Shown in pieces: positions 34,249 through 43,010 of a stretch of DNA of 64,000 nucleotides. Below the pieces are notes generated by a model. That model was not told where the DNA came from and made no database searches. It saw only the letters and a list, made by a program, of their open reading frames with translations. Both the position numbers and the translations under genes were made by a program. Numbering within the stretch: the first letter of the stretch is position 1; each line of letters begins with the position of its first letter. The stretch is from Geodermatophilus sabuli (GTDB lineage Bacteria > Actinomycetota > Actinomycetes > Mycobacteriales > Geodermatophilaceae), in contig NZ_JAAGWF010000017.1 in NCBI RefSeq assembly GCF_010686765.1, forward strand, positions 62,001-126,000. Direction: 5' to 3'.

Positions 34249-34530
34249 GTGGGGGTCGAGCTGGTGCTGCCCGGCGTCCTCGCCGACCTGGCGGGCGGCG
34301 CGCGGCACCTGGAGGTCGAGCCCGGCGGCGGCACCCTGGGGGACCTGCTGGACGCGGTGGCCGCCGTCCACCCGCGGCTGGACCGCCGCATCCGCGACGA
34401 GGCCGGTGCGCTGCGCCGGTTCGTGAACGTCTACGTGGACGGCGACGACGTCCGCTTCACCGGAGGGCTGACCGCCAGGGTCGACGACGGCGCCGTCGTC
34501 CAGGTGCTGCCCTCGGTCGCCGGCGGCTGA
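34249..34530 (+). CDS. MoaD/ThiS-family small sulfur-carrier-like protein
   Basis: A 93-residue beta-grasp protein: VELVLPGVLADLAGG opens the fold, GGGTLGDLLDAVAAVHP is the helix region, FVNVYVDGDDVRF the central strand, and ADDGAVVQVLPSVAGG-like C-terminus ends in Gly-Gly. The terminal diglycine is what E1-like enzymes adenylate and thiocarboxylate. No MoeB/ThiF homologue is in the window. Its partner is the propeller protein just upstream, so it may carry sulfur for, or be recognised by, that protein. Confidence 0.85.
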   Translation: MGVELVLPGVLADLAGGARHLEVEPGGGTLGDLLDAVAAVHPRLDRRIRDEAGALRRFVNVYVDGDDVRFTGGLTARVDDGAVVQVLPSVAGG

Positions 34531-34531
34531 G

Positions 34532-34777
34532 CTAGAGGGTGGCGAGGGTGGCGCACTCGGCGCACAGCTGGGTGTCCTCGTACCCCTCGGGTGGCCACAC
34601 GATCTGCTCGTCGACGGCGACGTAGGCCCCGCACAGTGCCTTCCGGCTACGGCCGTTGACCCGGCCGATCGTGGCGTGCGCCGGACCGATCTGGCGGGGG
34701 ATCAGACCGTCGGCGCTGCCCACCGAGCCGACCATCACGACGGCGTGAGCGGTCCCGTAGGAGTAGGCGAGAGTCAT
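34532..34777 (-). CDS. small protein with a Cys cluster
   Basis: The 81-residue protein has a central KALCGAYV and a C-terminal TQLCAECATL, giving three cysteines that could bind zinc or a cluster. The N-terminal half is neutral and contains SYGTAHAVVMVGSVG. ATG 34777 has GGAGG at good distance. It is convergent with the MoaD-like gene, 1 bp apart. It probably belongs to a small actinobacterial family; function unknown. Confidence 0.7.
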   Translation of the reverse strand: MTLAYSYGTAHAVVMVGSVGSADGLIPRQIGPAHATIGRVNGRSRKALCGAYVAVDEQIVWPPEGYEDTQLCAECATLATL

Positions 34778-34903
34778 GGGTCCAGCCTCCGAGCCCGGGC
34801 CGCCGCGGACCAGCACCCGGGGGAGCGTGTCCGCCGCAGGCGCCCCTGCCGCCCCATGCGGCACGGGCGCCCGCGGTCGGCGCAGCCGGCGTCCGGGCCG
34901 GGC

Positions 34904-35755
34904 TCAGCCGGCCGCCCGGAGCGTGTCGGCGAGGGGGGTGGTCGGTCGGCCGGACAGGCGGGAGAGGTCTCCGGTCTGCAGCCCCAGGACGCCGTCGCGG
35001 ATCGCCGCGTCCATCCCGACGAGGAAGCCGACAGTGCCCTCGTCCAGACCGGCCGCGGAGAGCCGGGCGGCGTGCTCCTCCGAGGAGACCGACCGGTGGA
35101 CGACGTCGCGGCCGAGGATCTCCGCGCAGGTCGCCGCCAGCTCCTCGAACGTCCAGGCGGTGTCGCCGGAGAACTCGTAGACGGCGCCGTCGTGGCCCGC
35201 GGTGCTGAGCACGGCCGCGATGCCCGCGGCGAAGTCGGCGCGGCTGGCACTGGCGACCCGGCCCTCGCCGGCGCTGTCCACCACCTCGCCAGTCGTCCGG
35301 GCCTTGGCGAGGACGGACGCGTAGTTCTCGGAGTACCAGCCGTGCCGCAGCAGGGTCGCGGGGAGGCCGCTGTCCTTGACCGCCTGCTCGGTCCCGAGGT
35401 GCTCGGGGGTCATGAGCCACTGCCGGTCGGCGCTGAGCACGCTGGTGTAGACCAGCCGCTCCGCCCCGGCCCGGACGGCGGCGTCGACGACGGCGGTGTG
35501 CTGGCGGATCCGCTGTCCGACCGCGTTCCCGGAGATCAGCAGCACGGTGTCCCCGGCGGTGAAGGCGGCGTCCAGGGTCGCGGGGGAGTCGTAGTCGACG
35601 ACGGCGGTGGGGACCCCGCGGGCGGCGAGGTCGGCGAGCTTCGCCTCGGTGCGGCCGGCCGCGAGGAGCTGGTCCGCGGGGACGCCGCGGGCGAGGAGCT
35701 CCTCGACGACGAGACGGCCGAGCTGGCCGCTGGCCCCGGTGACGACGATGCGCAT
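34904..35755 (-). CDS. NmrA-like NAD(P)H:quinone oxidoreductase (QorB/YtfG type)
   Basis: The 283-residue atypical SDR has VTGASGQLGRLVVEELL at the N-terminus for NADPH, LAAGRTEAKLADLAARGV after strand 2, and LLRHGWYSENY, a phrase typical of QorB/YtfG-like reductases. It lacks the Tyr-x3-Lys pair, as this group does. It probably reduces quinones or serves as a redox sensor. ATG 35755 follows GGAGGGG. It diverges from the ynfA-like gene. Confidence 0.88.
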   Translation of the reverse strand: MRIVVTGASGQLGRLVVEELLARGVPADQLLAAGRTEAKLADLAARGVPTAVVDYDSPATLDAAFTAGDTVLLISGNAVGQRIRQHTAVVDAAVRAGAERLVYTSVLSADRQWLMTPEHLGTEQAVKDSGLPATLLRHGWYSENYASVLAKARTTGEVVDSAGEGRVASASRADFAAGIAAVLSTAGHDGAVYEFSGDTAWTFEELAATCAEILGRDVVHRSVSSEEHAARLSAAGLDEGTVGFLVGMDAAIRDGVLGLQTGDLSRLSGRPTTPLADTLRAAG

Positions 35756-35887
35756 GTGGTTCCCCTCCGGAGGGTCCGTGGTCGGTGACGTCGAGCATGC
35801 CGAGCGTGCCATCGGCGCCGCCGGGCCGCCCCGTCGGGACCCGGCCGAGCCGGTAGCCCGCCGGTGCACCTGCGAGCATCGGGGACC

Positions 35888-36220
35888 GTGACCGTCGCGC
35901 GCTCCCTGCTGCTGTTCGCCCTCGCCGCGCTAGCGGAGATCGGCGGGGCCTGGCTGGTGTGGCAGGGGATCCGCGAGCACCGCGGCTGGCTCTGGGTGGG
36001 CGCGGGCGTGGTGGCGCTCGGGCTCTACGGCGTGGTCGCGACGCTGCAGCCCGACGCCGACTTCGGCCGGATCCTGGCCGCGTACGGCGGCGTGTTCGTC
36101 GCCGGGTCACTGGCCTGGGGCATCGTCGTGGACGGGTTCCGGCCCGACCGCTACGACGTCATCGGCGCGATCGTCTGCCTGATCGGCGTCGGCGTCATCA
36201 TGTACGCGCGCCCGAGCTGA
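35888..36220 (+). CDS. YnfA/UPF0060 small membrane protein
   Basis: The 110-residue protein has four transmembrane helices and the family wording: [46 protein letters not shown] and [26 protein letters not shown]0060 members have the small-multidrug-resistance fold, and YnfA has been linked to efflux. GTG 35888 is the likely start. It stands alone. Confidence 0.93.
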   Translation: MTVARSLLLFALAALAEIGGAWLVWQGIREHRGWLWVGAGVVALGLYGVVATLQPDADFGRILAAYGGVFVAGSLAWGIVVDGFRPDRYDVIGAIVCLIGVGVIMYARPS

Positions 36221-36300
36221 CCCCGGGTCGGCCCACCCACCCGACGGCGCGCGCGTGCGGTGCGTTGCCGGGCACGGCCGTCCGCTGGGAGGGTGACCCG

Positions 36301-36942
36301 GTGGGAGGCTGCTGCGACCCTCGCGGGTGCGACGGGGTGTTCGACGACCGGTTCGCCCGTCGGATGGCGGCCCGCTACCGGAGGCGGGGTCTGGACGCGA
36401 CGGCCCGCCGGCTCGTCGAGGTCCTGGCCGAACCGGGCCTGGCGGGCGCGACCGTGCTCGAGATCGGCGGCGGCGTCGGCGAGATCGGCCTCGAGCTGCT
36501 GCACCGGGGTGCGGCGTCGGTGACCGCTCTCGAGCTCTCACCGGCCTACGAGGCCGCGGCGGCGGAGCTGCTCGACGAGGCCGGGCTGACCGGCCGCGTG
36601 CACCGCCGCCTGGTCGACCTCGCCGCCGAGCCGGCCGCCGTCGAGCCGGCGGACGTCGTCGTCCTGCACCGGGTGGTGTGCTGCTACCCCGACGTCGCCG
36701 CGCTGCTGGGGTCCGCCGCCGACCGCACCCGCCGGCGACTGGCGTTCAGCTTCCCGCGCCGCGACCTCGTCTCGCGGTCGTTCGTCGCGACGCAGAACGC
36801 CCTGCTCGCTCTCAGCGGCCGGCAGTTCCGGACCTTCGCGCACCCGCGGGCCGGCATGTTCGCGGTGCTCGCCGAGCGGGGGCTGCGGCCTGCCCTCGCC
36901 CACCGCGGCCCGGTGTGGCAGGTGGCCGCAGCCGGCCGCTGA
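36301..36942 (+). CDS. class I SAM-dependent methyltransferase
   Basis: A 213-residue methyltransferase with the SAM-binding motif VLEIGGGVGEIGLELL (about 51-66), acidic residue in ALELSPAY after strand 2, and DVVVLHRVVCCYPDV as motif IV. The N-terminal CCDPRGCDGVFDDRFARRMAARYRRRG has three cysteines and is seen in a small group of actinobacterial methyltransferases. Substrate unknown. GTG 36301 has GGGAGGG. Its final 18 bases, stop included, are duplicated in tandem. Confidence 0.85.
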   Translation: MGGCCDPRGCDGVFDDRFARRMAARYRRRGLDATARRLVEVLAEPGLAGATVLEIGGGVGEIGLELLHRGAASVTALELSPAYEAAAAELLDEAGLTGRVHRRLVDLAAEPAAVEPADVVVLHRVVCCYPDVAALLGSAADRTRRRLAFSFPRRDLVSRSFVATQNALLALSGRQFRTFAHPRAGMFAVLAERGLRPALAHRGPVWQVAAAGR

Positions 36943-36960
36943 GCCGCAGCCGGCCGCTGA
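36925..36960. repeat. exact 18-bp tandem duplication at the end of the methyltransferase gene
   Basis: 36925-36942 and 36943-36960 are identical, the first copy being the last five codons and the stop. The copy is non-coding. Confidence 0.9.
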
Positions 36961-36986
36961 GCCGCGGAGCGCCCCGCGGCCGGGGG

Positions 36987-37469
36987 TCAGCGCTCCCCGG
37001 AGAGCAGGGCGGCGTACCGCGCGAGGTAGAGCGGCCAGCCGTCGTCGTGGCCGACGCCGTCGCTGAGGGCCTCCCAGCCGGGGCCGTGCCGGTCGATGTC
37101 GCGGTGCTCGAGCTCGACGCGGGTGCGCTGCGGGGTCTCGGCGACGAACCGGACCTCGACCTCGCTGGTGTTCTCCGGTTCTGTCTCGACCTGCCAGGTG
37201 GGACCGATGTCCCAGCTGAACACGACCCGGTCCGGCGGCTCGTAGGCCAGGACACGGGCCCACCGGCACTCGCTCCCGTCGGTGCCGCGGTCGTAGACGT
37301 GGCCGCCCACCCGCGGCTCGAACACCGTCTCCGCGATCGGGACGCCGAGCATGTTGTGCTCGGGCGGCTTGAAGTCGCCGAACCGCTCGGTGAAGACGGC
37401 GAAGGCACGATCGATCGGCGCGTCCACGACCACCTGCCTGCGGACGACGGTGCGCTCTGTCTGCGTCAT
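36987..37469 (-). CDS. SRPBCC domain protein (AHSA1 type), paired with ArsR
   Basis: This 160-residue helix-grip protein shows VDAPIDRAFAVFTERFGDFKP, GGHVYDRGTDGSECRW, YEPPDRVVFSWDIGP and RVELEHRDIDRHG, in the same order as the AHSA1 protein at 6027. It overlaps the ArsR gene by 4 bases and is translated after it. Ligand unknown. The similarity of gene order and fold to the first module suggests an old duplication or parallel recruitment. Confidence 0.9.
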   Translation of the reverse strand: MTQTERTVVRRQVVVDAPIDRAFAVFTERFGDFKPPEHNMLGVPIAETVFEPRVGGHVYDRGTDGSECRWARVLAYEPPDRVVFSWDIGPTWQVETEPENTSEVEVRFVAETPQRTRVELEHRDIDRHGPGWEALSDGVGHDDGWPLYLARYAALLSGER

Positions 37470-37819
37470 GGTCCCTGCTCCTCCTCGACTGGTCGTCCGA
37501 CGACCTCGGCGAACCCGCTCAGCGCCCGCCGCCACAACGTGTCCAACTGGTCCCGCAGCGCCCCGACCGCGACCGGGTCGAGCCGGTAGATCCGGCGGGT
37601 CCCGACCGCCTCCTCGTGCACCCAGCCGGCGGACTTCAGGACCTTCAGGGCCTGGCTCACCGCCGGCCGGCTGACCGGGAGGTCCGCGGCCAGCTCGCCC
37701 ACGGCCCGGGGGCGCTCGGCCAGGATCTCGACGATGGCGCGCCTGGTCGGGTCGCCGAGGACCCCCCAGGCCCCGACTGCTCGGTCAGCGTCCACGAACG
37801 GTAAGCGTTCTCTTACCAT
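37466..37819 (-). CDS. ArsR-family winged-helix repressor
   Basis: The 117-residue repressor has WGVLGDPTRRAIVEILAERP, LPVSRPAVSQALKVLKSAG as recognition region, and GTRRIYRLDP in the wing. No metal-binding cysteines. Its own start codon and codons 2-7 lie within or beside the dyad GGTAAG-N6-CTTACC (37800-37817), so binding would block both transcription and translation initiation. It is the first gene of the ArsR/SRPBCC pair and divergent from the P-type ATPase. Confidence 0.92.
   Translation of the reverse strand: MVRERLPFVDADRAVGAWGVLGDPTRRAIVEILAERPRAVGELAADLPVSRPAVSQALKVLKSAGWVHEEAVGTRRIYRLDPVAVGALRDQLDTLWRRALSGFAEVVGRPVEEEQGP
37800..37817 (-). promoter_or_regulatory. inverted-repeat operator GGTAAG-N6-CTTACC over the ArsR start
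   Basis: A perfect 6+6 dyad with 6-base spacer covers the third base of the start codon and codons 2-7 of the ArsR gene. It matches the form of the site at 5247-5264 ahead of the other ArsR operon. Confidence 0.65.
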
Positions 37820-37927
37820 CGATCCGGTGTCAAGAGCGCGCGCCCGGGCACGTGCGCCGGCGGGTGCCGGACGGGCGCCCGGCAGCCGGGCGGGAGACAC
37901 TCCCCCGGGAGGCGGGAGGCCGGCCGG

Positions 37928-40471
37928 ATGGACGTGCAGCAGACCGGGACCGGGCGCGGTGCCGCGTCGGCGCCCGAGGGCCTCTCCGCGCGCGAGGCCG
38001 CCGAGCGGTTGCGTCGCGGGCAGGGGAACGGGGCCGGGGACGGGTCTTCCCGCAGCTACGTGCGGATCCTGCGCACGAACGTCTTCAACTCCTACAACTC
38101 GATCCTGTTCACGATCGGCGCCGCGCTGCTGGCGCTGGGTCGGTGGAACGACGCGGTGATCAGCGTCGGCCTGGGGCTGCTCAACGCGGCGATCAGCGCC
38201 GTCCAGGAGATCCGTGCCAAACGGAAGCTGGACCGGCTGCAACTGCTCAACCGCAGCCGGGTCACCGTGGTCCGCGACGGCCGTGACGCCGAGGTCGCGC
38301 CGGAGGAGGTGGTGGCCGGCGACGTCCTCCACGTGACCCCCGGGGACCAGGTCGTCGTCGACGGTCCGGTCCTCGACGGCGGCCGGATCGAGGTCGACGA
38401 GTCCCTGCTCACGGGCGAGTCCGACCCGCTGGTCAAGGAGCCGGGCGAGGACCTCCTGTCGGGCAGCTCCTGCGTCGGTGGGGGCGGTCACCAACTCGCC
38501 CGCGACGTGGGGCCGGCCAGCTACGCCAGCCGGCTGACCGCCGACGCCCGGCACGCCTCCACCGACACCACGCCGCTGCAGCACCGCATCGACTTCGTCG
38601 TCCGGCTGGTCATGCTGCTCGTGACGCTCATGAGCGCGACGATCCTGTTCCAGGCCGCCCTCGAGGGGTTCTCGCTGGTCCGGGTCGTGCAGACCACCGC
38701 TGTGCTGTCCGGGCTGGTGCCCTACGGACTGTTCTTCCTCGTCGCCGTCGCCTACACGGTCGGCGCGGCGAAGAGCGCCGGGCGGGGAGCGCTGGTCCAG
38801 CGGGTCAACGCGGTGGAGTCGGTGAGCAACGTCGACGTCGTGTGCACCGACAAGACCGGCACGCTGACCACCGGCCGGCTCACCCTGGCCGCGGTGCGAC
38901 CGGTCGGGTCGCTCGCCGCCGACGACGTCCAGCGGCTGGCCGGCTCGATGGCCCGCAGCGCGTCGGCGGCCAACCTGACCGGCTCGGCCCTGGCCGCTGC
39001 GCTGCCGGGGGAGGCGTGGCCGGTCCGCGAGGAGATCCCGTTCTCCTCGTCGCTGCGGTGGAGCGCTCTGCGCACGGACGACGGGGTGTACGTCCTCGGC
39101 GCCCCCGACGCCCTGGCTCCGCAGCTGTCCGGTGCACCGCTCGCCGACGCGGTGGCCGAGCAGGCCGCCCAGGGGCTCCGGGTGCTCGTGGTCGCCCGGG
39201 CCGTCGACCCCGCCGCGCCGCTCCGCGACGGCGCCGGCCGGGCACGGCTGCCCGCGCTCGAGCCGCTCGCCGTCGTCTCCCTCGCCGACGAGCTCCGCCC
39301 GGACGTCGCCGGGGCGATCGCCCGGCTGCTCGCCGACGGCATCGAGCTGAAGGTCGTCTCCGGCGACGATCCCCGCACCGTCGCCGCCCTGGCGCTGCAG
39401 GCGGGGCTGACCGGCGGCGAGCCGGTGACCGGCGCCGACCTCGACGCACTCGCCGATCCCGAGCTGGACCGGGTCGTCGCCCGCACCACGGTGTTCGGCC
39501 GCATCGCCCCGGAGCAGAAGGAACGCCTCGTCGCCTCGCTGCGCCGCCAGGGCCGCTACGTGGCCATGATCGGCGACGGCGTCAACGACGCCCGGGCGCT
39601 CAAGCGCGCCCAGGTCGGCGTGGCGATGAGGAGCGGCAGCGCGGTCACCCGCGACGTCGCCGACATCGTGCTGACCGACGACTCGCTGGCCGCGCTGCTG
39701 CCGGCCCAGCAGGAGGGCCGCCGGATCATCAGCGGCATCGGCACCTCGATGCAGGTGTTCCTCGCCCGGGTCGGCACCCAGGGCCTGGTGATCGCCGCGG
39801 TGACCATGCTCGGGCTGGGCTTCCCCTACTCGCCCGCGCAGGTCGGGCTGACCCTCCTCACCGTCGGCGTCCCCACCGTGTTCCTCACCATGTGGGCCCG
39901 CCCCGCGCCGCCGGACCCGCACCTGCTGGCCGATCTGGGGCGGTTCGTCGTCCCCGCCGCGGTGGTCACGGCGGCCGCCGCGGTCGGCGTGTACGCCAAG
40001 CTCTACACCGATCTCGTCCAGGGGCTGAGCAACCCCGGCGTCCCCGCGTTCGTCGTCGACGAGTTCGAGCGCTACACCGGCGTCTCCTCCGACGACGTCG
40101 GCTTCGCCGAGGCAGCGGCCACGCTGGGGGCCCAGACCGGGCTGTCCACCTTCGTCTCCTACGCCGCCTTCGTGCTGATCCTGTTCCTCAAGCCGCCGCA
40201 CCGCGCCTTCGCCTCGTGGACCCGGCCGGACGGCGACCGGCGTCCGGCGGTGCTCGTCGCCGTGCTCGTGGTGGTCTTCAGCGCCGGGCTGTACCTGCCG
40301 GCCTTCACCGACTACTTCGGCGTCACCGACGCCGCGGAGCCGGTCTTCCAGGCCGTGCTGCCGGCCCTGGTCATCTGGTTCGTCCTGCTCAGCGTCGTCT
40401 ACCGCTTCCGGCTGCTGGACCGTGCCCTCGGGCTGGCCCGGCCCGGCAGCACCGCACCACCCCGCGGCTGA
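37928..40471 (+). CDS. cation-transporting P-type ATPase (CtpE-like)
   Basis: The 847-residue pump has TGES (162-165, actuator dephosphorylation), DKTGT with the phosphorylated Asp at 308, KVVSGDDPRTV in the nucleotide domain, and MIGDGVNDARALKRAQVG in the hinge. Ten membrane helices are likely: about four before the phosphorylation domain and six after about residue 610. Overall it is closest to mycobacterial CtpE, a calcium-uptake pump. The fourth-helix ion motif reads VPYGL where calcium and CtpE pumps have PEGL. It diverges from the ArsR gene. Confidence 0.92.
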   Translation: MDVQQTGTGRGAASAPEGLSAREAAERLRRGQGNGAGDGSSRSYVRILRTNVFNSYNSILFTIGAALLALGRWNDAVISVGLGLLNAAISAVQEIRAKRKLDRLQLLNRSRVTVVRDGRDAEVAPEEVVAGDVLHVTPGDQVVVDGPVLDGGRIEVDESLLTGESDPLVKEPGEDLLSGSSCVGGGGHQLARDVGPASYASRLTADARHASTDTTPLQHRIDFVVRLVMLLVTLMSATILFQAALEGFSLVRVVQTTAVLSGLVPYGLFFLVAVAYTVGAAKSAGRGALVQRVNAVESVSNVDVVCTDKTGTLTTGRLTLAAVRPVGSLAADDVQRLAGSMARSASAANLTGSALAAALPGEAWPVREEIPFSSSLRWSALRTDDGVYVLGAPDALAPQLSGAPLADAVAEQAAQGLRVLVVARAVDPAAPLRDGAGRARLPALEPLAVVSLADELRPDVAGAIARLLADGIELKVVSGDDPRTVAALALQAGLTGGEPVTGADLDALADPELDRVVARTTVFGRIAPEQKERLVASLRRQGRYVAMIGDGVNDARALKRAQVGVAMRSGSAVTRDVADIVLTDDSLAALLPAQQEGRRIISGIGTSMQVFLARVGTQGLVIAAVTMLGLGFPYSPAQVGLTLLTVGVPTVFLTMWARPAPPDPHLLADLGRFVVPAAVVTAAAAVGVYAKLYTDLVQGLSNPGVPAFVVDEFERYTGVSSDDVGFAEAAATLGAQTGLSTFVSYAAFVLILFLKPPHRAFASWTRPDGDRRPAVLVAVLVVVFSAGLYLPAFTDYFGVTDAAEPVFQAVLPALVIWFVLLSVVYRFRLLDRALGLARPGSTAPPRG

Positions 40472-40501
40472 CGGGACCGGGCGGCGACCGGCGCGCAGCG
40501 G

Positions 40502-40777
40502 CTACTCCCGCACGACCCAGACCTCGGCCGGGCCCTGAGCGGTGTCCTGCAGCTGCACGGGCTGGAACCGCTGGTAGACGCCGAACCAGCGGGGCCCGTC
40601 GTAGACGAGGACCGCCGACGTCAGCAGCTCGGGCGGCACGTGGTCGACCTGTCCGTGGCGCGGGCCGCCCCAGTGCAGCACCAGCTGCCCACCGGGGCCG
40701 TCGCCGCGCCCGGCGTCGGCCGTGGGCCGCCGGGCTCGGCTCGGCACCGTCCTGCCGGTGCTCGCCGGCGTCAGCAC
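40502..40777 (-). CDS. hypothetical protein, third gene of the polyol dehydrogenase unit
   Basis: About 91 residues. The C-terminal half (ELLTSAVLVYDGPRWFGVYQRF, QLQDTAQGPAEVWVVRE) reads like a folded beta-rich domain, while the first 30 residues are Arg/Pro-rich. GTG 40777 overlaps the HAD stop in GTGCTGA, which suggests coupling. No family is recognised, and the start is uncertain. Confidence 0.55.
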   Translation of the reverse strand: MLTPASTGRTVPSRARRPTADAGRGDGPGGQLVLHWGGPRHGQVDHVPPELLTSAVLVYDGPRWFGVYQRFQPVQLQDTAQGPAEVWVVRE

Positions 40778-41505
40778 AGCAGCTCCGCCACGTCGGCCCA
40801 GGAGTCCACGACCGCGGCGACGCCGACCCCGTGCAGGGCATCGGCGCGGGCCCGCCGGTCGGCCTCCGGGACGAACTGGAGGATCCCGATGGTCGGGTAC
40901 CCGGCGGCCACCGCCGACCGTGCGCCGTTCAGCGAGTCCTCGACGGCGACCGCGGTGGGCGGCCCCACCCCGAGCGTGCGGCCGGCGTGCACGTACACGG
41001 CCGGGTCCGGCTTGCTGGTGGGTTCGGTCAGCGAGTCCTCGGCGCTGAACCTGCGGTCGGCGTCGAACAGCGGAGCCAGCTCGGTCACCTCGAGGCAGGC
41101 GGCCAGCCGGGAGGACGCGCTCGACGTGACCGCGGCGAGGGCGAACCGTCCGGCGAGCCGCTCCAGCGGCCCGCGCACCGCGGGGTCGGGGCGCAGGACC
41201 GTGCGCAGGTGCGCGGTGACGACGTCCTTCTCCTCGACCACCCAGTGCTCCAGGTCGGCGCCGGTGAGCTCGCGCCGGTAGCCGGTGGCGAGCTGCCCGG
41301 CGGCGGCACGGAAGTTCTTGCCGTTGGTCATGCGCTGCAACTCGTCCGGGGTGAAGGCGCGGTCGGCGCCCAGGCCGGCGAGGAAGCGGTTGGTGACGTC
41401 GGCCGATGCGGCGTACGCCGGTTCCTCGGAGGGGAAGAGCGTGCCGTCGGCGTCGCAGAGCAGGGTGGTCGTGGCCGCCGGGTCCAGGGTGGGCCGGCCG
41501 GTCAT
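40771..41505 (-). CDS. HAD-superfamily hydrolase (beta-phosphoglucomutase/phosphatase type)
   Basis: The 244-residue HAD has motif I LLCDADGTL (nucleophile and acid Asp), a helical cap of about residues 30-105, motif II VTSSASS, motif III SKPDP and motif IV AVEDSLNG. The cap class and SKPDP, SLNG wording fit sugar-phosphate phosphatases or phosphoglucomutases. It overlaps the polyol dehydrogenase by 4 bases (ATGA), pointing to a sugar-alcohol phosphate as substrate. Confidence 0.9.
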   Translation of the reverse strand: MTGRPTLDPAATTTLLCDADGTLFPSEEPAYAASADVTNRFLAGLGADRAFTPDELQRMTNGKNFRAAAGQLATGYRRELTGADLEHWVVEEKDVVTAHLRTVLRPDPAVRGPLERLAGRFALAAVTSSASSRLAACLEVTELAPLFDADRRFSAEDSLTEPTSKPDPAVYVHAGRTLGVGPPTAVAVEDSLNGARSAVAAGYPTIGILQFVPEADRRARADALHGVGVAAVVDSWADVAELLC

Positions 41506-43010
41506 GACGCGTCCCCACCGGCGCGGAGGAACTCCTCGATGACCTCGCGCGGACCCTGCCGGTCGAGCGCGGAGAGGGCCCGCTGGACGCAGTCGGCGAA
41601 GCGCGGCTCCCGGCCGATGGAGTCGAAGACCGATCGCTCCGACAGCAGCGGGGTGGCGTCGCCACCGGCCTCCTGCGCGATGGGCACGAGGTCGGGGCGG
41701 GGCCCCTGGATGGGGACCTCCTCGCCCGCGTAGTCGGAGCCGCGCAGGTAGCGCAGCCAGCCGGCGACCGCCAGGCACAGCAGGTGGTGAGGGCGGTCGT
41801 CGTCGATGGCCGCCTGCACCGACGGCAGGAGGTAGTTGGGGATCTTGCTGGAACCGCGGCGGGACAACCGCGCCAGCTGGTCGGCCATCCGGGGGTTGGC
41901 CAGCCGGTCGAGCAGCGTGGCCTGGTACTGGGCCAGGTCGACGCCGGGCACCTCGGGCAGGGACGGGGCGATCTCCTCGGCCATCAGCCGGGCGAGGAAC
42001 GTGCGGAAGACCGGGTCGCCCATCACGTCGGCGGTGGTCCGGTGGCCGGCCAGGTAGCCCAGGTAGGCGATGGCGCTGTGCCCGGCGTTCAGCAGCCGGG
42101 TCTTCACCGTCTCGTACGGCGACACGTCGGCCACGAACTGGACGCCGACCTCCTCGAGCGGCGGCCGGCCGTTGCAGAAGGAGTCCTCGACCACCCACTG
42201 GCGGAACGGCTCGGTGATCACCGGCCACCGGTCGTCGACGCCGGTGGCGGTGGCGATGGCGTCCCGCTCCTCGGGGGTGGTGTTGGGGGTGATCCGGTCG
42301 ACCATGCTGCTGGGGAAGGTCACGTGCTGGTCGATCCACTCGGCGAGGTCGTCGTCGCGCAAGCGGGCGAAGGACACGACCGCGGTGCGGGCCGCCGTGC
42401 CGTTGGACTGCATGTTGTCGCAGGAGAGCACCGTGAACGGTGCCCGCCCGGCCTCCCGCCGGCGGTGCAGTGCCTCGACGAGGTAGCCGAAGACCGTCTC
42501 GGGGGTGCCGGGGTCCTCCAGGTCGCGGGCGACGTGCGGGTCGTCGGCGTCGAACTCGCCGGTGTGCGCGTCCACGCGGTAGCCGGTGCTGGTGATGGTG
42601 AGGGTCACCACGCGGGTGCGCTCGTCGGCCAGCGCCGTGAGCACCGCCTCGGGGTCCTCGGGGGCGTGGAGGTAGCGGGTCAGCACGCCCACGACGGTGG
42701 CGCGGTCGTCGTCCGCGGCGCGCTCGACGACGGTCCAGAGCCCGTCCTGGCCGGCGAGTACCTCACCGATCTCGCGGCTGTGCAGCCCGACGCCCACCAC
42801 CCCCCACTCGGTCGATCCCTGGCGGGCCAGCTCGTCGAGGTAGACGGCCTGGTGGGCGCGGTGGAAGCCGCCGACGCCGATGTGCACGATGCCGGGCTGG
42901 AGGGCCGCGCGGTCGTAGGTGGGGGCGGAGACCCCGGATGGCAGGTCGGTGAGGGTGCGGTCGGACAGGGCGACGGCGGCGGCCGTCACCCGGGTGGGAG
43001 CAGACGTCAT
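41502..43010 (-). CDS. mannitol 2-dehydrogenase / fructuronate reductase family polyol dehydrogenase
   Basis: The 502-residue NAD(P)-dependent dehydrogenase belongs to the polyol-specific long-chain family. GIVHIGVGGFHRAHQAVYLDELA is the nucleotide fold, SCDNMQSNG the conserved substrate region, and KTRLLNAGHSAIAYLGYLAG holds the catalytic Lys and the N-x-x-H pair. It oxidises mannitol, arabitol or a similar polyol to the ketose, or works on uronates in reverse. It is the first gene of a three-gene overlapping unit with the HAD phosphatase and a small protein. No transporter is adjacent. Confidence 0.93.
   Translation of the reverse strand: MTSAPTRVTAAAVALSDRTLTDLPSGVSAPTYDRAALQPGIVHIGVGGFHRAHQAVYLDELARQGSTEWGVVGVGLHSREIGEVLAGQDGLWTVVERAADDDRATVVGVLTRYLHAPEDPEAVLTALADERTRVVTLTITSTGYRVDAHTGEFDADDPHVARDLEDPGTPETVFGYLVEALHRRREAGRAPFTVLSCDNMQSNGTAARTAVVSFARLRDDDLAEWIDQHVTFPSSMVDRITPNTTPEERDAIATATGVDDRWPVITEPFRQWVVEDSFCNGRPPLEEVGVQFVADVSPYETVKTRLLNAGHSAIAYLGYLAGHRTTADVMGDPVFRTFLARLMAEEIAPSLPEVPGVDLAQYQATLLDRLANPRMADQLARLSRRGSSKIPNYLLPSVQAAIDDDRPHHLLCLAVAGWLRYLRGSDYAGEEVPIQGPRPDLVPIAQEAGGDATPLLSERSVFDSIGREPRFADCVQRALSALDRQGPREVIEEFLRAGGDAS

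Noticed and set aside
37466-40201. A 911-codon open frame on the minus strand across the P-type ATPase gene.
   Set aside because: Its translation beyond the ArsR gene is low-complexity Arg/Gly/Asp/Gln, typical of antisense to high-GC genes, and the plus-strand ATPase motifs are unmistakable.
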